A DNA stretch of 64,000 nucleotides, taken from the NCBI GenBank assembly GCA_016791005.1, contig JAEUNY010000054.1:1-64000 (forward strand). Direction: 5' to 3'. The notes under the pieces are model-generated. The model had not been told where the DNA came from and did no database searches. It saw nothing but the letters and a program-made list of their open reading frames with translations. Positions 17,572 through 26,506 of the stretch are shown piece by piece. Made by a program: the position numbers and the translations under genes. How positions within the stretch are numbered: the stretch's first letter is position 1; every line of letters starts with the position of its first letter. The stretch is from Zoogloeaceae bacterium (lineage in GTDB: Bacteria; Pseudomonadota; Gammaproteobacteria; Burkholderiales; Rhodocyclaceae).

Positions 17572-19680
17572 ATGGGAATTGGGAATTTCGGCAAGGGCGC
17601 TCAGGGCAAGGGATCCCGCCAAGGGGTCAATAGCGCACGACATCAGGTAACCCTGAGCGCGATGGCGGCAGTGCTCCTCGCCACATTTGGATCTCAGGCG
17701 CTGGCCGCCGACCCCGCCCGCACCCCGCAGCGGACCCTGCGCGCCTTCCCAGACGTCAGTCTCGAACACGCCGCTCAGGGCGAGGGCGCCATCCAGGCCC
17801 TGGGCAGCCGACTCTCCGCCGTCGCCCAATGGTATGGGAAGTCCGCCGCCGAATTGAGCCGGGAACTGCGCCAGGATCAGCGCGCGCGAATCGACCGGAA
17901 GGGTCGCCTGTTCTACGTCGATGAGAACCCGGAGATTGAAGACGGCACCACCGCTGGAGGCAGCGCCACAGTCAGCGCAGAAGCCCTCGTTCCCGTCGAT
18001 CAGACCTTTTTCCTGCACAGCCGACCCGGCGCCAAGCGCGTGATCTACCTGGATTTCCGTGGTGCAGTGATCAGCGGGACGGCCTGGAACGCCTCCTACG
18101 GCCTATCCACCATCAACGCCCAGCCCTTTGATGTCGATGGAGTCACCGGCCTCAGCACGGCGGAACTGGAACGCATCCAGTATATTTGGCAGCGGGTATC
18201 CGAGGACTACGCGCCCTTCGACGTGGACGTAACGACCGAGGAGCCCTCAGCCGACGCACTGACCCGCAGCACCAGCAGCGACGATACGTTTGGCACCCGG
18301 GTCATCGTCACTCGGGACTGGACGGCCGCCACGGGTTCCTCGTGCGGCTGTGGCGGGTTCGCCTATGTGGGAATCTTCGACGACGTCGGGACCTATTACA
18401 AACCCGCCTGGGTTTTCTTCGACAGTCTAGGCGGCGGCAACGAAAAATACGTTGCGGAGGCCATCTCTCACGAAGCCGGCCACAACCTCGGGCTCAGCCA
18501 CGACGGCTATAACAACGGCACGACTAACGTGGGCTACTACACGGGCCATGGCAGCGGCGAGACCGGCTGGGCGCCCATCATGGGGGTGGGCTACTACCAA
18601 AACCTGGTGCAATGGAGCAAGGGCGAATACGCCTACGCCACCCAGACCCAAGACGACTTCCAGGTCATCCAGACCACCGGTGCCCCTTTGCGGGCTGACG
18701 ATCATGGCGACACTCTCAGCAACGCTACGCCCCTTACCACGAGTACGGCCGATGGCGTGATGAGCCTCGACGGTTCTGGGGTGATTGGCACCCGAACCGA
18801 CGTGGATGCGTTCTCCTTCGACGCCGGCGCCGGCCCCCTTACGCTGACCGTCACGCCGGCCGCCCGAGGCCCCAACCTCGACGTCAGTGCCAAGCTCTAC
18901 AACGCCACTGGCGGACTCGTGGCGAGCGCCAATCCCACTGATGCCCTGGCGGCGACGATTACCGCGACCTTGGCCGAAGCCGGGACCTACTATGTCCTGG
19001 TGGACGGCATTGGCAAAGGGACCGTGTCGACCGGCTATTCCGATTACGGAAGCCTCGGGGCCTACACACTCTCCGGCAGTGCAATCGAAAGTGGCGCGGG
19101 GCAAGCGCCCATCGCGGCCGCCGCGGGTTCACCGACCTCCGGCACAGTCGGGCTCATCGTGCAATTTTCCAGCGCGGGCTCCTCCGATCCAGACGGCGGC
19201 AGCCTCACCTACGACTGGGATTTCGGCGACGGGTCCGCCCATGCCAGCACTCCAAATCCCGCCCATGGATACAACTCGGCGGGGAATTTCACCGCAATCC
19301 TGCGCGTCACGGACCCAAGCGGACGAAGCGCCACCGCCCAGGTGCCAGTGACCGTGACGGCCCCCGTCGTGACCGCCCATGTTGCCAATATCGGGATGAG
19401 CCTCGTCGCCAAGAGTCGGTCGTACCAGGCGAAGGCCATCGTCACTGTAGTCGACGTCAACGGCGTAGCCGTGAGCGGCGCCGCGGTCACCGGACAGTGG
19501 AGTGGGCTCGTCGCGGGTAATGCCTCGGGGACCACCAGTTCCACCGGTCAGGCGACCTTCCTGTCCTCCTCCACGAGCAAGCGCGGCACCTACACCTTTA
19601 CCGTTACCGGCATCAGCAAATCCGGTTACTCGTACGACAGCGCTGCCAACACTGAAACGTCGGATTCGATTTCCCGCTAA
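17572..19680 (+). CDS. Secreted metzincin-type metalloprotease with PPC and PKD domains
   Basis: A protein of 702 residues. The ATG at 17572 has GGAGG seven bases upstream; a TTG at 17545 is less likely. A long signal sequence with a hydrophobic core ends near FGSQALA-AD. The catalytic zinc site reads HEAGHNLGLSHD (residues 300-311), the extended HExxHxxGxxHD metzincin motif. Next come a pre-peptidase C-terminal (PPC) domain (~395-500), a PKD domain (~515-600, with YDWDFGDGS) and a C-terminal Ig-like beta domain. It is exported and probably degrades extracellular or surface protein. Expression is likely set by the upstream GEMM-I riboswitch and possibly by sigma-28. A strong terminator follows. 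Confidence 0.92.
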   Translation: MGIGNFGKGAQGKGSRQGVNSARHQVTLSAMAAVLLATFGSQALAADPARTPQRTLRAFPDVSLEHAAQGEGAIQALGSRLSAVAQWYGKSAAELSRELRQDQRARIDRKGRLFYVDENPEIEDGTTAGGSATVSAEALVPVDQTFFLHSRPGAKRVIYLDFRGAVISGTAWNASYGLSTINAQPFDVDGVTGLSTAELERIQYIWQRVSEDYAPFDVDVTTEEPSADALTRSTSSDDTFGTRVIVTRDWTAATGSSCGCGGFAYVGIFDDVGTYYKPAWVFFDSLGGGNEKYVAEAISHEAGHNLGLSHDGYNNGTTNVGYYTGHGSGETGWAPIMGVGYYQNLVQWSKGEYAYATQTQDDFQVIQTTGAPLRADDHGDTLSNATPLTTSTADGVMSLDGSGVIGTRTDVDAFSFDAGAGPLTLTVTPAARGPNLDVSAKLYNATGGLVASANPTDALAATITATLAEAGTYYVLVDGIGKGTVSTGYSDYGSLGAYTLSGSAIESGAGQAPIAAAAGSPTSGTVGLIVQFSSAGSSDPDGGSLTYDWDFGDGSAHASTPNPAHGYNSAGNFTAILRVTDPSGRSATAQVPVTVTAPVVTAHVANIGMSLVAKSRSYQAKAIVTVVDVNGVAVSGAAVTGQWSGLVAGNASGTTSSTGQATFLSSSTSKRGTYTFTVTGISKSGYSYDSAANTETSDSISR

Positions 19681-19692
19681 GCGCTCCCTGCA

Positions 19693-19727
19693 CCCCCGGC
19701 ACGATCCGTGTCGGGGGCATTTTTTTG
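19693..19727 (+). terminator. Rho-independent terminator after the metalloprotease gene
   Basis: An inverted repeat (CCCCCGGCACG / CGTGTCGGGGG, loop ATC) is followed by CA and a run of seven T. It starts about 12 bases after the stop codon. Confidence 0.9.
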
Positions 19728-19823
19728 CAGCGCTCGTCCGCGCTGAAAACCCGCGAGACCGGCCGCCACTCGGCGCGATGCAGCAAGTCGAGCCGCCCTC
19801 ACGCTCGCCCCCCGACAGTCAAG

Positions 19824-19854
19824 CTGCACTTTTTCCAGGTGCGGTCGATATAAT
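19824..19854 (+). promoter_or_regulatory. Promoter of the SAH riboswitch-ahcY transcript
   Basis: A perfect TATAAT lies at 19849-19854; the -35 region is weak (CTGCAC at 19824 with long spacing). The predicted start near 19861 coincides with the first base of the riboswitch, which supports the call. Confidence 0.65.
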
Positions 19855-19860
19855 GTCCAC

Positions 19861-19936
19861 TTTCCGAGGAGCGCTGCGAGGCAATCGGCCCCAGGCTCGG
19901 AAGCCGCCCCCGGGCGGAGTACCAACTGCGCTCACC
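19861..19936 (+). ncRNA. S-adenosylhomocysteine (SAH) riboswitch
   Basis: The sequence holds the diagnostic CCGAGGAGCGCTGC, a short P2 hairpin, CCCAGGCTCGG closing P1, an extra GC hairpin (GCCGCCCCCGGGCGG) and the downstream ACTGCGCTCAC that pairs with GAGCGC to make the pseudoknot. This is the Ralstonia-type SAH riboswitch architecture. The family is an ON switch for ahcY, so SAH build-up raises hydrolase synthesis. Confidence 0.95.
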
Positions 19937-19974
19937 TGACCAACCCCGCCGGGTTTGGGAATCTGGGTGAGCGC
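19928..19974 (+). promoter_or_regulatory. Expression-platform hairpin of the SAH riboswitch
   Basis: GCGCTCACC (19928-19936) is fully complementary to GGTGAGCGC (19966-19974). The left arm includes the bases that form the aptamer pseudoknot, so the hairpin and the ligand-bound pseudoknot exclude each other. No T-run follows, so control may act on translation or through a non-canonical terminator. Confidence 0.7.
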
Positions 19975-20016
19975 CTCTCCTGCCCCTTCCCCCCGGCTCT
20001 TGTTCAAGGAGCCTTC

Positions 20017-21429
20017 ATGAACACCGTGGCTGATCAATTCGCCGACTTCGTCGTGGCGGACCTCAAGCTGGCCGCCTGGGGCCGCAAGGAAATCACCATC
20101 GCTGAAACCGAAATGCCGGGCCTGATGGCCATTCGCGAGGAATTCGCGAAAACCCAGCCTTTGCGCGGCGCCCGCATCACCGGTTCGCTGCACATGACCA
20201 TCCAGACCGCCGTGCTGATCGAGACGCTGACCGCCCTCGGCGCCGAAGTCCGCTGGGCCTCGTGCAACATCTTCTCGACTCAGGACCACGCCGCTGCCGC
20301 CATCGCCGCCGCCGGCATCCCGGTCTTCGCCGTCAAGGGCGAATCGCTGCCGGAATACTGGGACTACACCCACCGCATCTTCGAATGGACCGACGGTGGC
20401 TATTCGAACATGATCCTCGACGACGGCGGCGACGCCACACTGCTGCTGCATCTGGGCGCCCGCGCCGAGAAGGATCTGTCGGTGCTCGACAAGCCGGACA
20501 GCGAAGAAGCCACTGTGCTTTTCGCCAGCATCCGCGCCAAGCTAAAGATTGACCCGACCTGGTACTCCACCCGTCTCGACAAGATCCAGGGCGTCACCGA
20601 GGAAACCACCACCGGCGTACATCGCCTGTACCAGATGCACGAGCGCGGCGAACTCAAGTTCCCGGCGATCAACGTCAACGATTCGGTCACCAAGTCCAAA
20701 TTCGACAACCTGTACGGCTGCCGCGAATCCCTGGTCGACGGCATCAAGCGCGCCACCGACGTGATGGTCGCCGGCAAAATCGCCGTGGTGTGCGGCTATG
20801 GCGACGTCGGCAAGGGGTCCGCCCAGGCCCTGCGCGCCCTGTCGGCCCAGGTGTGGATCACCGAAATCGACCCGATCTGCGCCCTGCAGGCGGCGATGGA
20901 AGGCTACCGCGTGGTGACCATGGACGAGGCCTGCGACAAGGCGGACATCTTCGTCACGGCGACCGGTAACTTCCACGTCATCGACCATCACCACCTGGTC
21001 AAGATGAAGCACAACGCCATCGTCTGCAACATCGGCCACTTCGACTCGGAGATCAACGTCGCCTCCATCGAGGGCTATCCGTGGGAAGAGATCAAGCCGC
21101 AGGTCGACCACATCACCCTGCCCTCGGGCAACCGCATCATCCTGCTGGCCAAGGGCCGCCTGGTGAATCTCGGTTGCGCCACCGGCCATCCAAGCTACGT
21201 GATGTCGTCCTCGTTCGCCAACCAGACCATCGCCCAGGTCGAGTTGTTTACCCGCACTGCGGACTACCCGGTTGGCGTCTACACCCTGCCAAAACATCTG
21301 GACGAGAAAGTGGCGCGGCTGCAACTTCGGAAGCTGAACGTGATGCTCACAGAACTTTCTGACGCCCAGGCCGCCTACATAGGAGTACCCAAAGAGGGGC
21401 CCTACAAGCCGGAGCATTATCGTTACTGA
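20017..21429 (+). CDS. ahcY: Adenosylhomocysteinase (SAH hydrolase)
   Basis: A protein of 470 residues, full length for the family with the extra insertion typical of proteobacterial forms. It splits S-adenosyl-L-homocysteine into adenosine and homocysteine, using tightly bound NAD. Seen are [27 protein letters not shown], the NAD-binding [17 protein letters not shown] and the C-terminal [10 protein letters not shown] ... [10 protein letters not shown], which contributes to the partner subunit's NAD site. AAGGAG lies upstream of the ATG. It is the first gene of a methionine-cycle cluster and is controlled by the SAH riboswitch. Confidence 0.98.
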   Translation: MNTVADQFADFVVADLKLAAWGRKEITIAETEMPGLMAIREEFAKTQPLRGARITGSLHMTIQTAVLIETLTALGAEVRWASCNIFSTQDHAAAAIAAAGIPVFAVKGESLPEYWDYTHRIFEWTDGGYSNMILDDGGDATLLLHLGARAEKDLSVLDKPDSEEATVLFASIRAKLKIDPTWYSTRLDKIQGVTEETTTGVHRLYQMHERGELKFPAINVNDSVTKSKFDNLYGCRESLVDGIKRATDVMVAGKIAVVCGYGDVGKGSAQALRALSAQVWITEIDPICALQAAMEGYRVVTMDEACDKADIFVTATGNFHVIDHHHLVKMKHNAIVCNIGHFDSEINVASIEGYPWEEIKPQVDHITLPSGNRIILLAKGRLVNLGCATGHPSYVMSSSFANQTIAQVELFTRTADYPVGVYTLPKHLDEKVARLQLRKLNVMLTELSDAQAAYIGVPKEGPYKPEHYRY

Positions 21430-21505
21430 CCCGGAGTGGCCTGCCCAGCCGGCGGAATTCGGTACGCATCCGGATGCCGCCGGTCTCCACCCCATCGGAG
21501 GGACC

Positions 21506-22162
21506 ATGCCAAACACTCGCGTGCGTCATACCCGGCCGGAGGACATTCCCGCGCTCATCAAGCTCCAGGCTCGCGTCTATCCCGCCATTCCGCCCTGGGG
21601 CCGGCGCAAGCTGGCTGAACAGCTCGACGTCTTCCCGCAGGGGCAGCTCGTGGCTGAAAATGAAGACGGCCTGATCGGCTGCGCCAGTTCGCTGATCGTG
21701 CTGTGGGACGACTGGGCGGATTCCCACACCTGGAAGGAAATCACCGGTGCCGGCACCTTCGAGAACCACACCCCGACCGGCAGGACGCTCTATGGCGCGG
21801 AAGTGTTCGTGGCGCCGGAGGCGCGCGGAACGGGGGCCGGCCACCTGCTGTACGAAGGCCGCCGCACACTTTGCCGGGCAATGAACCTGAAGCGGATCAT
21901 TGCCTGCGGGCGCCTGCCCGGCTATCACGTCCATGCCGCGACCTTGACGCCCCAGTCCTACGCCCAGAAGGTGGTGTGGGGCGATCTGAAGGATTCGGTG
22001 CTGAATTTCCAGCTGCACGAAGGCTTCGACTTCTGCGGCGTACTGGAGGACTACCTGCCCGAGGACAAGGAATCCTGCGGGCACGCGTCGATCATCGTCT
22101 GGCTCAACCCGGATTACGACCCCGATCAACCCACCATCATCCCGAAGGAGATCCCGTTATGA
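21506..22162 (+). CDS. GNAT family N-acetyltransferase
   Basis: A protein of 218 residues with a GNAT fold: an N-terminal VRHTRPEDIPALIKLQARVYP, a beta-rich centre, and the acetyl-CoA pyrophosphate loop region VAPEARGTGAGHLLYEGRR (~residues 108-125). GGAGGG precedes the ATG. The stop overlaps the start of the nitrilase-family gene (ATGA), so the two are translationally coupled. In some bacteria (YhcX of Bacillus type) the same two domains occur fused in one protein, which suggests they act on the same substrate. The acceptor is unknown. Confidence 0.9.
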   Translation: MPNTRVRHTRPEDIPALIKLQARVYPAIPPWGRRKLAEQLDVFPQGQLVAENEDGLIGCASSLIVLWDDWADSHTWKEITGAGTFENHTPTGRTLYGAEVFVAPEARGTGAGHLLYEGRRTLCRAMNLKRIIACGRLPGYHVHAATLTPQSYAQKVVWGDLKDSVLNFQLHEGFDFCGVLEDYLPEDKESCGHASIIVWLNPDYDPDQPTIIPKEIPL

Positions 22163-23034
22163 TTGTGCGCATCGCTGCGGTTCAATACCTGTTACGCCAG
22201 ATTCACGACTGGTCCGGCTTCGAGAATCAGGTCCGGTTCATCATGAAGGCCGCGGGGGACTACAGGCCGCAGTTCGTGCTGCTGCCTGAGATCTTCACCA
22301 GCCAACTGCTCTCCTTCATGGACACCACCGACGTGCGCGAGGCGGTGCGGAACATGAACGACTACACGCGGCGCTACAAGGACCTGATGCGGGAACTCGC
22401 TGCCCAGTGGAACGTGCACCTCATCGGCGGTAGCCATCCGACCCTGCGCGACGACGGACGCCTGCTCAACACCGCCTACTACTTCACGCCCGGCGGCGAG
22501 ATTTTCGAGCAGGACAAAATCCACCGCACCCGCTGGGAGCGCGAGAAATGGAACACCGACGCCGGCGATCAACTGCGCCTCTTCGACACGCCCTTTGGCA
22601 AAATCGCCATCCTCATTTGCTACGACATTGAATTCCCCGAGCTCGCCCGCATGGTGTGCGAGGCCGGGGCCGACATTCTCTTCGTGCCCTCCTGCACCGA
22701 CGATCGGCAGGGTTTTTTGCGCGTCCGCTACTGCTGCCATGCCCGGGCCATTGAAAACCAGGTGTTCGTGGTGATGACCAGCACCGTCGGCAACTTGCCG
22801 GTGGAAGGGCTCGGCCTCCACTACGGCCAGGCCAGCATCATCACCCCCTCGGACTTTGCCTTTGCCCGCGACGGTATTGCCGCGGAAGGCACGCCCAACG
22901 TCGAGCAGATTGTCGTCGCCGAGGTCGACCTGGCCGATCTCGAACATGGCCGCATTAACGGCACGACCATCCCGCTATACGACAAGCGCAAAGACGTCTA
23001 TGCGCACCCTGTCGAAGTAATTAAAGCCAACTAA
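22159..23034 (+). CDS. Carbon-nitrogen hydrolase (nitrilase superfamily amidase)
   Basis: A protein of about 291 residues with the Glu-Lys-Cys triad of the superfamily: Glu in LLPEIFTS, Lys in DKIHRTRWE and the nucleophile Cys in ILICYDIEFPELARM. Such enzymes hydrolyse small amides or carbamoyl compounds. The frame is open well upstream, but the ATG at 22159, with AAGGAG nine bases before it and a four-base overlap with the GNAT gene, is clearly the start. Being linked to the GNAT partner between ahcY and metF hints at a housekeeping or metabolite-repair role near one-carbon metabolism; this is an inference. Confidence 0.92.
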   Translation: MIVRIAAVQYLLRQIHDWSGFENQVRFIMKAAGDYRPQFVLLPEIFTSQLLSFMDTTDVREAVRNMNDYTRRYKDLMRELAAQWNVHLIGGSHPTLRDDGRLLNTAYYFTPGGEIFEQDKIHRTRWEREKWNTDAGDQLRLFDTPFGKIAILICYDIEFPELARMVCEAGADILFVPSCTDDRQGFLRVRYCCHARAIENQVFVVMTSTVGNLPVEGLGLHYGQASIITPSDFAFARDGIAAEGTPNVEQIVVAEVDLADLEHGRINGTTIPLYDKRKDVYAHPVEVIKAN

Positions 23035-23097
23035 TCCCGGCGCTCCCACCTCCCCGCACCACATTAGCGCACCGGTACCCTCAGCTCCACGACACCC

Positions 23098-23934
23098 ATG
23101 ACAAAGAACACGCCTATTTCCATTGAGTTTTTTCCTCCCCAGACGAATGAAGGCGCGGAAAAACTGCGTAGTGCCCGAGCCAAGCTGGCCGAGTTACAAC
23201 CGGAATTCTTTTCCGTCACCTTCGGCGCAGGGGGCTCGACCCAGGACCGCACCTTCGAGACCGTTTTCGAGATCCAACAGGAAGGTCACGAAGCCGCCCC
23301 GCACCTGTCTTGCATCGGCTCGACCCGTAGCAATATCCGCCTGATTCTTGAGCGCTACCGGAAGGCGGGCATTCACCGCATCGTCGCCCTGCGGGGCGAT
23401 CTCCCTTCAGGGGTCGTCGATCCGGGCGAACTGCGCTATGCGAATGAACTCGTTGCCTTCATCCGCGAGGAGACCGGCGATCAGTTTCATATTGAAGTTG
23501 CCGCCTACCCGGAATACCACCCCCAAGCCCGCAGTCCGGAGGCCGATCTCCTCGCCTTCCAGCGCAAGGTCGAAGCCGGCGCCAACTCGGCCATTACCCA
23601 ATACTTTTACAACCTCGACGCCTATCTTCATTTTCGGGACGCCTGCGCGGCCCTTGGGGTCCATGTGCCCATCGTGCCGGGGATCATGCCCATCGTCTCC
23701 TTCTCCAAACTCGCCCGCTTCTCCGACGCCTGTGGCGCTGAGATCCCGCGCTGGATGCGCCGCAAGCTGGAAAGCTTTGGCGACGACACCGACTCCATCC
23801 GCGCTTTCGGGCTTGAGGTGGTCACCCGCCTGTGTGAGCAGCTCATCGCCGCCGGCGCACCCGGCCTGCATTTTTATTCGATGAACCAGGCCGGCCCCAC
23901 CACGGAAATCGTGCGGCGTCTCGGCCTCGGCTGA
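23098..23934 (+). CDS. metF: Methylenetetrahydrofolate reductase
   Basis: A protein of 278 residues, normal for bacterial MetF. It reduces 5,10-methylene-THF to 5-methyl-THF with FAD and NADH, feeding methionine synthesis. The family motifs SIEFFPPQT (with the catalytic Glu), VTFGAGGSTQDRT, RIVALRGDLPSG and the C-terminal GAPGLHFYSMNQA are all present. It closes the ahcY cluster, so SAH recycling and methyl-folate supply are encoded together. A GC-rich terminator region follows. Confidence 0.97.
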   Translation: MTKNTPISIEFFPPQTNEGAEKLRSARAKLAELQPEFFSVTFGAGGSTQDRTFETVFEIQQEGHEAAPHLSCIGSTRSNIRLILERYRKAGIHRIVALRGDLPSGVVDPGELRYANELVAFIREETGDQFHIEVAAYPEYHPQARSPEADLLAFQRKVEAGANSAITQYFYNLDAYLHFRDACAALGVHVPIVPGIMPIVSFSKLARFSDACGAEIPRWMRRKLESFGDDTDSIRAFGLEVVTRLCEQLIAAGAPGLHFYSMNQAGPTTEIVRRLGLG

Positions 23935-23941
23935 ACATGCC

Positions 23942-24007
23942 GCGCGTGCCCCGCCACGGGGCGCGCGCCGGTCGCCACCTGCGGCTGGCGGCCGCACCGC
24001 ATTTTTT
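23942..24007 (+). terminator. Terminator region after metF
   Basis: A long stem (11 pairs, loop GCCAC, 23942-23968) is followed by a second hairpin (GCGGC/GCCGC, 23981-23995) and a run of six T starting at 24002. Confidence 0.65.
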
Positions 24008-24175
24008 GTTGCATTGCAGCAGCCCTGGGCTATAGTCATATTAAGGGGGGGATTGAATTTTCCTGCCCGGACCAAGAATTCCCACTATCAACCCGTAAGT
24101 CGGCCCCATGGCCACCCAAAGGCGCGACAGTCGCCTGATAGGGAGCGGAGGCGTTATCCATTTTGGGAGAACCCC

Positions 24176-24697
24176 ATGGAACCCTCGCTCGTAGCGTTTT
24201 TGCTCGACATGGCCGTGAAGCTTTCCGGCCTACCCGCCATCCCCGTCGCGGCACTGCCGCCAATCGAACCCGTCAGCCGGGCCACCATGCAGCAGTTGGT
24301 CTGTCCCGAGGCCAGCCCAGGGTGCGGTGCGATCGTTGCTCTGTTTGACACCGACGGCCAGCGTATCCTTTATCTCGATAGCCTGGATCTCGAAAACTCG
24401 TCCGACAACTCGTTTCTGGTGCACGAGATCGTTCACGTCCTGCAGTACCGCCAGCGCGGCGATACCATGTACGCGGATTGCGCGGCCCTGCTGAGAACGG
24501 AGGGGGAAGCCTATCGCGTCCAGAATGCCTACCTCCGCCGCGAGGGCCAGTTCCTGCGGGTGGGAGACGTTTTGAGATTCACCACTTGCGGCATGGACAA
24601 GAGCGTCGCCGCCCGGGCCCCTGCCGGATCGGACCTGTCGTCCCGGTCCAGCCCCTCAGCGGTCATGGCCCCCCACGCCATTGCGCCCGACCTCTGA
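24176..24697 (+). CDS. Hypothetical protein with an HExxH motif
   Basis: A protein of about 173 residues. The ATG at 24176 follows GGGAGA; earlier in-frame codons lie in a non-coding-looking, T-rich stretch. Residues ~83-94 read HEIVHVLQYRQR, an HExxH zinc-site pattern with a nearby Glu (LRTEGEAYRVQ), as in minimal metallopeptidases. The family is not recognised with certainty, and the usual third ligand cannot be assigned by eye. It has an N-terminal hydrophobic stretch but no clear cleavage site. It may be a small protease-like protein or a structural relic. Confidence 0.75.
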   Translation: MEPSLVAFLLDMAVKLSGLPAIPVAALPPIEPVSRATMQQLVCPEASPGCGAIVALFDTDGQRILYLDSLDLENSSDNSFLVHEIVHVLQYRQRGDTMYADCAALLRTEGEAYRVQNAYLRREGQFLRVGDVLRFTTCGMDKSVAARAPAGSDLSSRSSPSAVMAPHAIAPDL

Positions 24698-24718
24698 GGA
24701 AGGTGGGACAATGGCGCC

Positions 24719-25138
24719 ATGCCCTCGCTGCCCCGATCTTGCCGGCCCCTTCCGGAGCCGGTCCTCCACGCACTCGACCTGTTTTCGGGCCTGCCTGGGC
24801 TGCGGGCTCGGCCGATGTTCGGCGGCTGGGGCTTCTACTCCGACGATCTATTCTTTGCCCTGATCGCCCAGAACACGCTCTACCTCAAGGTGGACAACGA
24901 CGAGCAGGCCTGCTTTCAGGCCGAGGGCTGCCAACCCTTCCGTTACACCTATCCGGATGGCCGTTGCATCCAGATGGGCTACTGGACGGCGCCGGAAACG
25001 GCCCTGGAATCCCCATTGGCCATGGCGCCCTGGGCGCGGCGCGCCCTCCACTGTGCCCTGCGCCAAAGCACCCGCAAACAAAAACGCGGGGCAATCAAGC
25101 CAGCCGACCGCAAGGGCCCGGCACCGAAAAAAACCTGA
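24719..25138 (+). CDS. TfoX/Sxy N-terminal domain protein
   Basis: A protein of 139 residues resembling the TfoX N-terminal domain: PMFGGWGFYSDDLFFALIAQ, then LYLKVD, and the C-terminal aromatic MGYWTAPETALESP. In full-length Sxy/TfoX this domain joins a C-terminal domain to promote competence gene expression. Stand-alone copies are common and of unknown role. A basic tail (KQKRGAIKPADRKG) ends the protein. It starts 21 bases after the preceding gene, so they may be co-transcribed. It converges with the small gene at 25142. Confidence 0.88.
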   Translation: MPSLPRSCRPLPEPVLHALDLFSGLPGLRARPMFGGWGFYSDDLFFALIAQNTLYLKVDNDEQACFQAEGCQPFRYTYPDGRCIQMGYWTAPETALESPLAMAPWARRALHCALRQSTRKQKRGAIKPADRKGPAPKKT

Positions 25139-25141
25139 CGT

Positions 25142-25441
25142 TCATTCCCCAAGGCCATACCGCTGCATCCAGGCCCTGAAATCGGCCTGCCGGCCGCAGG
25201 CTCGCAGCCGTGCCACATTGAGGAGCATGTTCTCCACCATGGTGTGGGCCGCGATCGCCGCCATCACCTCCAGGCGCTCCGCCGCCTCCAGACCCTGGGC
25301 GCTCAGTTGCTCGTCGAGTTCGCAAAAGTGGGTGGCCATCAGGCGTCGCGCGTCCTCCTCGCCAATGGACAGATCCGCAAAATCCAGCGGCGCCGTTGAT
25401 TCGATGTCGGCCATCAGGGTTTCAACAGACTTGGGGCTCAT
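25142..25441 (-). CDS. Hypothetical helical protein, 99 residues
   Basis: A short, alpha-helical, acidic protein (DFADLSIGEEDARRLMATHF...) with a central ERLEVMAAIAAHTMVENMLL helix and a C-terminal RAWMQRYGLGE. There is no signal peptide or known motif. Codon use and the lack of a better overlapping frame support coding. It lies between the TfoX-N gene (convergent) and the EamA transporter gene (same strand, ~70 bases upstream). Confidence 0.7.
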   Translation of the reverse strand: MSPKSVETLMADIESTAPLDFADLSIGEEDARRLMATHFCELDEQLSAQGLEAAERLEVMAAIAAHTMVENMLLNVARLRACGRQADFRAWMQRYGLGE

Positions 25442-25510
25442 GAGGGCTCCGCAGCAAGGATGACATCTGTTTGAGGACCCGATGTCGCGGAAAAGTTCCC
25501 CGCCCCCGCC

Positions 25511-26389
25511 CTAGCGCCGCGCCATGACCAGGACCCCGCCGATGACCAGGGTGGCACCGAGAATCTGTGAGCCTCCGATCGCCTCGCCCAGCAGCAGCCA
25601 CCCCAACAGCATGGTTCCCACCGGGCCGAGATTGCTGGTGAGGGCGACCGGGCCTGCGCCGATGCGGCGGATCGCCTCGGCCAGGAGCCACACCGGCAGC
25701 ACCGTGGCGAATACCGCCATGGCCAGCGCCAGCCCGTGGACTGCGGGAGGCTGGCTCACCAGCCAATGCGCGGGACGCAGAACGAGGAATTGACCGATGG
25801 ACAACAGGCAGGCAAAGCTGCTCGCCACCGCCGTGACCCGAGCCGCGCCCAAACGCACCACCACTTCGCCATTCCCCATCAGGTACAGCGCATAGGAAAC
25901 GGCGCTGCCAAACACCAGGAGGCACCCCAAGGCCACCACCGACCGGTCGCCCGCCACTTGAAGGTCGTGGGTCACCGCCAGACCGATACCGGCGTAGCAC
26001 AAGGCCAGGGCGATCCCGATGCGCCGGGTAACAGGCTTGCGGAGAAACACCGCGGACAAAACGATCACCAAGGTCGGGTAGAGGAACAGAATCAGCCGCT
26101 CCAGAGCCGCCGTGATGTAACGCAACCCCAGAAAATCCAGGTAGCTCGCAAGGTAATAGCCGAGCAATCCGAGACCAAACAGAGCCGCCCAATCCCGGCC
26201 GGCCAGGGGTGACTCGACATTGCGCGCTCGCCAGCCCATCACGAGGAAAAAGGGCAGGCTGAAGCTCATCCGCAGCGCGAGCAGAGTCTCTGCGTCCACC
26301 CCATGCCGGTAGGCCAATTTCACGAGAATGGCCTTGAATGAAAAGCCGATCGCTGAGAAAACCGCGAATATCCACCCCAGCTGCCCCAT
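25511..26389 (-). CDS. DMT superfamily (EamA) transporter
   Basis: About 292 residues with ten predicted membrane spans in two homologous EamA halves, each about 140 residues (first from QLGWIFAVFSAIGFSFKAI, second from DRSVVALGCLLVFGSAVSYALYL). The motif GAGPVALTSNLGPVGTMLLGWLLLGE near the C-terminus is typical. It is an inner-membrane metabolite transporter, probably an exporter. The upstream open frame gives an unnatural N-terminus, so the ATG at 26389 is used. The substrate is unknown. Confidence 0.9.
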   Translation of the reverse strand: MGQLGWIFAVFSAIGFSFKAILVKLAYRHGVDAETLLALRMSFSLPFFLVMGWRARNVESPLAGRDWAALFGLGLLGYYLASYLDFLGLRYITAALERLILFLYPTLVIVLSAVFLRKPVTRRIGIALALCYAGIGLAVTHDLQVAGDRSVVALGCLLVFGSAVSYALYLMGNGEVVVRLGAARVTAVASSFACLLSIGQFLVLRPAHWLVSQPPAVHGLALAMAVFATVLPVWLLAEAIRRIGAGPVALTSNLGPVGTMLLGWLLLGEAIGGSQILGATLVIGGVLVMARR

Positions 26390-26506
26390 CCCGACCCCGC
26401 AACCTTGGTAACCCTGGCCGACGATTAAGCCATGGCTGCCATGCCCGGACAATCGTGGGAATCCCTCCCCCCAACATGCCGCCACCGATAACCATGGCGA
26501 CAAAAT

